Below, piece by piece: positions 35,086 through 39,095 of a DNA stretch of 39,095 bases. The notes below the pieces were generated by a model. That model had not been told where the DNA came from. It did not search any database and worked only from the letters and a program-made list of their open reading frames with translations. Position 1 is the stretch's first letter; the number at the start of each line of letters is the position of its first letter. The DNA is taken from positions 1-39,095 of the forward strand of contig JBOFTV010000031.1 in NCBI GenBank assembly GCA_051652245.1. The letters run 5' to 3'. A program made the translations under genes and the position numbers. This DNA comes from BHER01 sp051652245. GTDB lineage: Bacteria; Bacillota_I; Bacilli_A; Culicoidibacterales; Culicoidibacteraceae.

Positions 35086-35110
35086 ATAATTTTGGAAAGG
35101 AGAACATAAA

Positions 35111-35467
35111 ATGCGTAAATTAGGTAGAGACAGTGCACATCGTAAGTCGATGTTAAGAAATATGGCTACGGATTTAATTATTTACGAGCGTATGGAAACA
35201 ACAGAAACTCGTGCTAAAGAAATTCGTCGTGTTGTAGAAAAACTAATTACACTTGGAAAACGTGGAGATGTAAATGCTCAACGCCAGGCTCAAAAAGTTT
35301 TATTTTACAAACTAGAAAAAGCTACAGGGAAAAGTGCAAAATCTAAATTATTTGAAGATTTAGGACCACGCTTCCAAGACCGTAAAGGTGGATACACTCG
35401 TATCATGAAAATTGGACCACGTCGAGGAGACGGGGCACCAATGGCAGTTATTGAATTAGTTGACTAA
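35111..35467 (+). CDS. rplQ: 50S ribosomal protein L17
   Basis: 118 residues, MRKLGRDSAHRKSMLRNMA behind GGAAAGGAG. Short form typical of Firmicutes, ending RRGDGAPMAVIELVD. Last gene of the super-operon; a terminator follows within 12 bases. Confidence 0.98.
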   Translation: MRKLGRDSAHRKSMLRNMATDLIIYERMETTETRAKEIRRVVEKLITLGKRGDVNAQRQAQKVLFYKLEKATGKSAKSKLFEDLGPRFQDRKGGYTRIMKIGPRRGDGAPMAVIELVD

Positions 35468-35478
35468 TTGCCAACTAG

Positions 35479-35512
35479 AAGGATTAAGCATCTGCTTAGT
35501 CCTTTTTTTTTT
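35479..35512 (+). terminator. Terminator of the S10-spc-alpha operon
   Basis: AAGGATTAAGC pairs with GCTTAGTCCTT (one wobble) around the tetraloop ATCT, followed by ten T. A textbook intrinsic terminator. Confidence 0.92.
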
Positions 35513-35884
35513 ACTCTTAAAAGTCATTGGCTTAGCAGAACATAATGTCCTCTTTGTCAGTGCAAAATCTTTATCTCCTTTTATTAGATAAAAAAAAAGA
35601 AAAGAAAGTTTAAACGACTTTTCCTCTTTATTTTTCAGACACACTAGCAATAATTAATTCAAAAGTTAAAAATAGGAGTATGCTGATCATTTAAATTACA
35701 GTCTTTTCATTGATCAGCGGATAAGAATTCGTGATAATCTAAACCTGGAACTTACTTATGACGTAGCATATGTTCAGAAATAAGACGACAATTCTTAATA
35801 CGATTTTTAACTGCTTTTCCTTATAAATAAAGTCAGAATACAATAGCCCCCAGAGTATTGCGTTCAAACAAACAACCAGTATAT
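35513..35884 (-). pseudogene. Spacer with traces of eroded coding sequence
   Basis: No intact gene. On the minus strand, in continuation of the small frame at 35885-36061 but shifted, stretches such as RYTGCLFERNTLGAIVF and NRIKNCRLISEHMLRHK are separated by stop codons, which looks like old coding sequence. I cannot name the parent. Confidence 0.3.
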
Positions 35885-36061
35885 CTACCATGCGACATTA
35901 AACCTGACTGTATTAGAAACAGACTTATTTGAATATATTTCACCCAAGCTTTGACTTATCAGCAAAAACGTAGAGTGTTGACGCGCTGCCCGAAATAATT
36001 GTGGGGGAGTACCTGAAAAAACCAAGCCAGGTAATAAAAACATAAATAAATTTTTATTCAT
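35885..36061 (-). CDS. Small reading frame, possibly the 5' end of a degraded gene
   Basis: 58 residues starting MNKNLFMFLLPGLVFSGTPP, with GAGGAG eight bases before the ATG on the minus strand. The N-terminus is hydrophobic. It stops at TAG 35885, after which other frames carry coding-like sequence, so it may be the front of a frameshifted gene. I do not recognise a family. Confidence 0.35.
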   Translation of the reverse strand: MNKNLFMFLLPGLVFSGTPPQLFRAARQHSTFLLISQSLGEIYSNKSVSNTVRFNVAW

Positions 36062-36244
36062 TAGAATCGCTCCTCATGTTATTCTTTAGATAGTATGCTT
36101 TTGTGCAAGTCGAATACTATCTATATATAACGATAGCACAGAATTATTATTTTTTCAACATATTAATTATTATTTCGCTAATAGTGTGTCTAAAAATGCA
36201 CGATATTGACAGGTTAAAAAATGGTGGATATGTTAACGTAATTA

Positions 36245-36273
36245 TTGACAGGGTAGGTAAAATAATATACAAT
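36245..36273 (+). promoter_or_regulatory. Near-consensus promoter of the small exported protein
   Basis: TTGACA (36245-36250), 17 bases, TACAAT (36268-36273). The start site would fall only about 20 bases before the strong binding site AAAGGAGG (36288-36295), so the leader is very short. Confidence 0.8.
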
Positions 36274-36302
36274 CGAGATAGCTTTAAAAAGGAGGTAGCA
36301 GA

Positions 36303-36692
36303 ATGAAAAAAATAAAAAGAAGATTATTTTTAAGCCTAGCAATTATTATCGCTGGGGGAATTATACAGGGGATAGCAAATAACAAGTTAGAAGCATTATA
36401 CATGGTTAAGAAGGCAAGCCATGATTATCATAGCCTTGTTGGCCTAAATACAGCAAGTATCACACTCCATGCAGAGGGAGAAGCATATGTGCCACAAGGG
36501 CGAGTAGACAATATGTGGATCACCGATTGGGCATGGTGGCCTAACTATATTGAAGGCAAGAGTACCTGGAAAAGTAGTTATCCTACAGGAGAACGGGCTA
36601 ATGGGCAATATACAATTGGTGTGGGGGCAAATACAAAATGGTTTGCGGCAATACTCAAAGCTAAAACAGACTATTTAGCACTAATCTTCTAA
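36303..36692 (+). CDS. Small exported protein, possible bacteriocin-like peptide
   Basis: 129 residues. A basic start (MKKIKRR) and a hydrophobic segment (about 8-26) form a signal peptide or anchor. The C-terminal half is rich in Trp, Tyr, Gly and Lys (DNMWITDWAWWPNYIEGK, then NTKWFAAILKAKTDYLALIF). The spacing of Tyr, Gly and Trp faintly recalls the lactococcin 972 family (YYH, SSV, G-W, D-x-AYY), but the key motifs are not clear, so this is a guess. Strong promoter, strong ribosome binding site and own terminator mark it as a real, well-expressed single gene. Confidence 0.65.
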   Translation: MKKIKRRLFLSLAIIIAGGIIQGIANNKLEALYMVKKASHDYHSLVGLNTASITLHAEGEAYVPQGRVDNMWITDWAWWPNYIEGKSTWKSSYPTGERANGQYTIGVGANTKWFAAILKAKTDYLALIF

Positions 36693-36732
36693 GCAGTTAT
36701 AAGAAGGGGGGAGCTCCCTTGCTTTTAACAGG

Positions 36733-36766
36733 AGCCATCTCTAATTTAGTAGGGATGCTTTTTTTA
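36733..36766 (+). terminator. Terminator after the small exported protein
   Basis: AGC-C-ATCTC (36733-36741) pairs with GGGATGCT (36752-36759) with one bulged C and one wobble, followed by seven T. Confidence 0.65.
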
Positions 36767-36810
36767 TGAGAAAATGTGTTATCATCCTGAGTTTATCAGT
36801 AAAAAAAGAT

Positions 36811-36857
36811 AAAAAACGTCATAATGCCTTATTACGAAAGGCTTTATGACGTTTTTT
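36811..36857. terminator. Long bidirectional terminator
   Basis: A near-perfect inverted repeat: A6-CGTCATAA-T-GCCTT (36811-36830) with AAGGC-T-TTATGACG-T6 (36838-36857), one T-T mismatch, seven-base loop. It works on either strand. On the minus strand it begins right at the stop codon of the degraded frame at 36856. Confidence 0.85.
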
Positions 36858-37050
36858 AGTTATTTTTAACTGTTGTACGCCAGTTTTTCCCGCAGAGGCC
36901 TAATTGCTCGTGGGTAACAATGGCTTTGGTCTACTCAATTCCTACGAGGTCAGCACAGATTCTCATCTAGGCTGGACGCGATAGAGAGTATATTCCCCCG
37001 TGGGACTATTTAGTGCCCGGATAAGAATTTTTTTAACAGGACATTAATTA
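36856..37050 (-). pseudogene. Degraded 3' end of an unknown gene
   Basis: On the minus strand the frame ending at 36856 reads MRICADLVGIE, an in-frame TAG, then TKAIVTHEQLGLCGKNWRTT and a stop directly at the terminator. Further upstream a different frame reads RALNSPTGEYTLYRVQPR. The pattern suggests one gene broken by a stop and a frameshift. No family recognised. Confidence 0.35.
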
Positions 37051-37397
37051 GAGTAAGGCGATTGAAACTTTAAGTGTGGGTACCATGGGTTTTCATAAAT
37101 ATGATCCAACACTTACGCTCAGGAAAGAAAACAGCACAGTAAAATAATTAAAAAAAGACAAAATACAACGTTGATGAACAAAAAAATAGATATAAGCCAG
37201 GCAAAAGGCGATATCATCCTCCACAAAATGCAATTTATGGCCGAAATCAAACAATGGATTGCCGACATTACGAAAAAATTACGATAGCTAAGCTAAAACA
37301 TGAAATGACCACGGTTAAATCATGTTTTTTTTACTTTAAAGTATTTGAGAAGATATGTTATAATGATAGCAGTATTAGGAAAGAAGGAGGATTTACC
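37051..37397 (+). other. Spacer with small reading frames and a promoter
   Basis: Two short plus-strand frames look coding-like but are tiny: one at 37085 (20 residues) and one at 37174-37287 (37 residues, MNKKIDISQAKGDIILHKMQ), neither with a good ribosome binding site. TGTTATAAT at 37356-37364 is an extended -10 promoter for the acidic protein at 37398. Confidence 0.45.
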
Positions 37398-37637
37398 ATG
37401 TTAGATCAGCAAATTGAAGAAGAATTTGGGTTCACACCTACGGAGATTGTCGCTATTTATGAACGGTTTTTAAATGAGTTGACGTATGAGGATTGGGAGA
37501 GTGTTTCGATTGAATATGTTGAAGATGAGGACATTGATGACTTGGATGAACAGCATTATTTAGAACTACCAACGGGGAGAGTTGTTTATTTTCCTGATTA
37601 TTTATTAGATCGTCATGATCTTGTCGAAGAAGATTAA
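37398..37637 (+). CDS. Small acidic protein of unknown function
   Basis: 79 residues from ATG 37398, directly behind AAGAAGGAGG; the open frame extends upstream to 37254 but without a binding site. About a third of the residues are Asp or Glu (for example YVEDEDIDDLDEQHY), and there is a YFPDYLLDRHD segment. Soluble, no membrane helix, no Cys. I do not recognise the family. It has its own extended -10 promoter. Confidence 0.7.
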   Translation: MLDQQIEEEFGFTPTEIVAIYERFLNELTYEDWESVSIEYVEDEDIDDLDEQHYLELPTGRVVYFPDYLLDRHDLVEED

Positions 37638-37681
37638 AAAGTAAGATATAAGTTAGAATGCTAGTGGAAAAGGAAAGTTGA

Positions 37682-37954
37682 TGCCGGGTCCTTTATTCTA
37701 ATTCTGATATAATTAAAACTATCACGAAACTATCCTATCACACTGGGTATAATAGAGAAAAACAAATTGTCTATGGTTATGAAAAAGATATGAAGCGAAA
37801 TCCTAAGAAGGAAATGTTTGATGAATATTTAAAAAATAAATATAATAAAAAATATTTAGAAACCCATAATATTCATCACCATAATGTTGTTGCAACAATT
37901 GAGTCAATTTATAGAAAATCAAGGAGGAAAGAATATGAAAACATTAAAATTTGA
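37682..37954 (+). pseudogene. 3' fragment of an unknown gene, cut at an inverted repeat
   Basis: A frame open from 37682 to a TGA at 37952-37954 but without a credible start. From the repeat at 37730 on it reads LSYHTGYNREKQIVYGYEKD, then NIHHHNVVATIESIYRKSRR, a convincing protein C-terminus. The part before the repeat is short and non-coding in character. The last 20 bases overlap the Nudix gene, so the two were probably one operon before the break. Confidence 0.5.
37730..37748 (+). repeat. Left arm of a 19-base inverted repeat
   Basis: CTATCCTATCACACTGGGT, the exact reverse complement of 38687-38705. Outside the 19 bases the match continues imperfectly (CGAAA here, CGCAA there). The repeat marks where the gene fragment at 37682-37954 loses its 5' part. 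Confidence 0.9.
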
Positions 37955-38558
37955 GTATACAAATTGGAAAGGTGCACGAAAAATAAGAGAGGTTATACCA
38001 ATTACAATAAAGTATGGGCTAACCCCCCATATTACAGGACCAGAATGGTTGCTAGAAGCAGAAGATGTAGAGAAGGGAGAAAATCGACTATTTATTTTAA
38101 ATCATATAGAACGTATGATTAGTGGAGGTGTAGAAAGATTTCTATGTGTTACAATTTATGTTAAAAAATCAGATGATCGCTTTTTAATGATGCACCACAA
38201 AAAATTAAATAAATGGCTACCTCCAGGTGGGAAAGTAGATAATAATGAAACACCAGATGAAGCAGCAGTGAGAGAATGCTTAGAGGAAACTGGTGTTAAA
38301 ATTAACTTGATAGGGGAAAAGGCAGATGTAGAGAACGGCTTGATTACGCCACTTGGTTCACAATGTAATATAATCAAGAAAAATGTTAGGGACCATGTGG
38401 ATTTAATTTACTATGGAGAACCAATTGATTCGACGGAATTATTGTTATCTGATAGAGAAGCAACGGATATTGGTTGGTTTACTAAAGCAGAAATTGAGAA
38501 TTTAGATACATATGATTCAATAAAGTATTGGGTAAATAAAATTTTAGAAAACAAATAA
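37935..38558 (+). CDS. Nudix hydrolase with N-terminal WYL-like region
   Basis: 207 residues from ATG 37935 behind AAGGAGGAAA; the ATG at 37884 has no such site. Residues about 12-62 (IPITIKYGLTPHITGPEWLL, EKGENRLFILNHIERM) resemble the short WYL-type ligand domain that precedes Nudix domains in some Firmicutes. Residues about 70-200 are a Nudix fold with a perfect box from GGKVDNNE to RECLEETGV, so it should hydrolyse a nucleoside diphosphate linked to another group. It lies between two broken genes inside a pair of inverted repeats. Confidence 0.85.
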   Translation: MKTLKFEYTNWKGARKIREVIPITIKYGLTPHITGPEWLLEAEDVEKGENRLFILNHIERMISGGVERFLCVTIYVKKSDDRFLMMHHKKLNKWLPPGGKVDNNETPDEAAVRECLEETGVKINLIGEKADVENGLITPLGSQCNIIKKNVRDHVDLIYYGEPIDSTELLLSDREATDIGWFTKAEIENLDTYDSIKYWVNKILENK

Positions 38559-38594
38559 AAGTGAAACATATTTCGATATGAGAAAGGTGAAAAG

Positions 38595-38705
38595 ATGGAT
38601 ATATTAAAATTATTGAATAAATATGCTGAGGATACTCCTGAAAAAATAGCGATCATAGATGATAAATATACACTTACGTATTATGAACCCAGTGTGATAG
38701 GATAG
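38595..38705 (+). pseudogene. Truncated 5' end of an AMP-dependent synthetase/adenylation-domain gene
   Basis: 36 codons behind GAAAGGTGA. MDILKLLNKYAEDTPEKIAI followed by DDKYTLTYYE is the standard opening of acyl-CoA ligases and peptide-synthetase adenylation domains. At 38687 the sequence runs into the inverted repeat and stops six codons later. The remaining 450 or so residues of such an enzyme are absent. The binding site and start are intact, so a short useless peptide may be made. Confidence 0.75.
38687..38705 (-). repeat. Right arm of a 19-base inverted repeat
   Basis: ACCCAGTGTGATAGGATAG, exact reverse complement of 37730-37748. It truncates the adenylation-domain gene and leads directly into the hairpin at 38704-38771. 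Confidence 0.9.
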
Positions 38706-38771
38706 TTGCGGTATCTTTAAATCCAATAAAAGAACAAAAACAAAGAATATCAACTTAAAAATACCGCAACT
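38704..38771. mobile_element. Short hairpin element with 17-base terminal inverted repeats
   Basis: AGTTGCGGTATCTTTAA (38704-38720) and TTAAAAATACCGCAACT (38755-38771) are inverted copies with one mismatch, around 34 A-rich bases. Similarity continues outward in gapped form (GTGTGATAGGATAG on the left, GTGTCAAGTA on the right strand). It looks like a miniature or internally deleted insertion sequence without a transposase. I cannot assign a family. Confidence 0.55.
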
Positions 38772-38980
38772 TACTTGACACATAGCGCTTGCATCACTTT
38801 AATTTTATCCGTGTCTGTTTCTATCAATATCTCGTCTGTCAGTATGGTTTGAACCTTACAATACTTTGCAACTGTCTTGCGATGCACCCCTGTTATTTTT
38901 GAAATGTTCCTAAAGGATTCTCCTCTTCTATACATGTTTAGTATTTCTGCTTTGTCATACATTGTCAACATTCCTCTCAC
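38771..38980 (-). pseudogene. istA: N-terminal fragment of an IS21-family transposase (IstA)
   Basis: 69 residues. MYDKAEILNMYRRGESFRNI and TGVHRKTVAKYC form the helix-turn-helix that opens IstA proteins (about 390-500 residues). The DDE catalytic domain and istB are absent; the frame ends at the hairpin element, so the insertion sequence was truncated there. The two internal Met after the GTG/ATG near 38980 are equally good starts. Confidence 0.7.
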
Positions 38981-39095
38981 TCCAGTTCTTTGGGTTTACT
39001 CTATTGTAACCTACTTACTGGATTAATTAAATAGTGGGCCATTTTTCGACTGCAATTTGTTTGAAAAGTGGGCCATTTTTAGTATAACAAATACA
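38981..39095. mobile_element. End of an IS21-like insertion sequence
   Basis: AGTGGGCCATTTTT occurs twice in direct orientation (near 39033 and 39067), about 34 bases apart, between the istA start and the window end. Multiple subterminal repeats of this kind are typical of IS21-family ends. On the minus strand the last bases read TGTATTTG, which fits a TG-type tip, so the element may end at or just beyond the window edge. Confidence 0.6.

Noticed and set aside
36103..36306. 67-codon frame before the small exported protein
   Set aside because: It spans the TTGACA/TACAAT promoter and the ribosome binding site of the next gene and has no binding site of its own.
1..39095. CRISPR arrays, tRNA and rRNA genes
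   Set aside because: No evenly spaced short repeats with unique spacers, no cloverleaf and no rRNA-like sequence were seen by eye; a covariance scan could still find a small RNA.

Overview
The window is AT-rich bacterial DNA read with the standard bacterial code. Strong GGAGG ribosome binding sites, consensus TTGACA/TATAAT promoters, a sortase-type cell-wall anchor, a zinc-type S14 and a Firmicute gene order from rpsJ to rplQ all point to a Gram-positive member of the Bacillota. I cannot place it to genus; the mix of features would fit an Erysipelotrichia- or Bacilli-like lineage.

Bases 1-20,100 are an accessory region. First comes the 3' end of a wall-anchored protein built from 163-residue repeats. 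Next is a decayed copy of a MacB-like export operon: the adaptor gene is a remnant, the ATPase gene has lost its catalytic core by an in-frame deletion, and the permease is intact. A group II intron reverse-transcriptase fragment and a 1543-residue surface protein follow (seven-blade propeller, fourteen InlB-type B repeats, LPTTG anchor). The intact copy of the export operon (adaptor, ATPase, permease, small membrane protein) lies at 9159-12500. Then come a second ABC pair whose ATPase lacks the usual catalytic residues, a one-piece ATPase-permease (14604-16685), and a minus-strand NAD salvage operon pnuC-nadR-nrtR preceded by a palindromic operator candidate. A small membrane protein with a palindrome across its promoter closes this part.

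Bases 20,286-35,512 are the S10-spc-alpha ribosomal super-operon in standard order: rpsJ, rplC, rplD, rplW, rplB, rpsS, rplV, rpsC, rplP, rpmC, rpsQ, rplN, rplX, rplE, rpsZ, rpsH, rplF, rplR, rpsE, rpmD, rplO, secY, adk, map, infA, rpmJ, rpsM, rpsK, rpoA, rplQ. It starts at a good promoter with a structured leader, carries a two-part hairpin in the rplN-rplX spacer, and ends at a strong terminator.

Bases 35,513-39,095 are again accessory and heavily eroded: degraded minus-strand reading frames, a small exported protein behind a consensus promoter (possibly a bacteriocin), a small acidic protein, and a segment of about 0.95 kb framed by perfect 19-base inverted repeats. That segment holds a Nudix gene between two gene fragments that both break at the repeats. 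The window ends in a truncated IS21-type element.

The most notable items are the half-dead duplicate export operon, the inverted-repeat-framed Nudix segment with a third related end nearby, the degenerate ABC ATPase, and several promoter or leader structures not explained by the genes.
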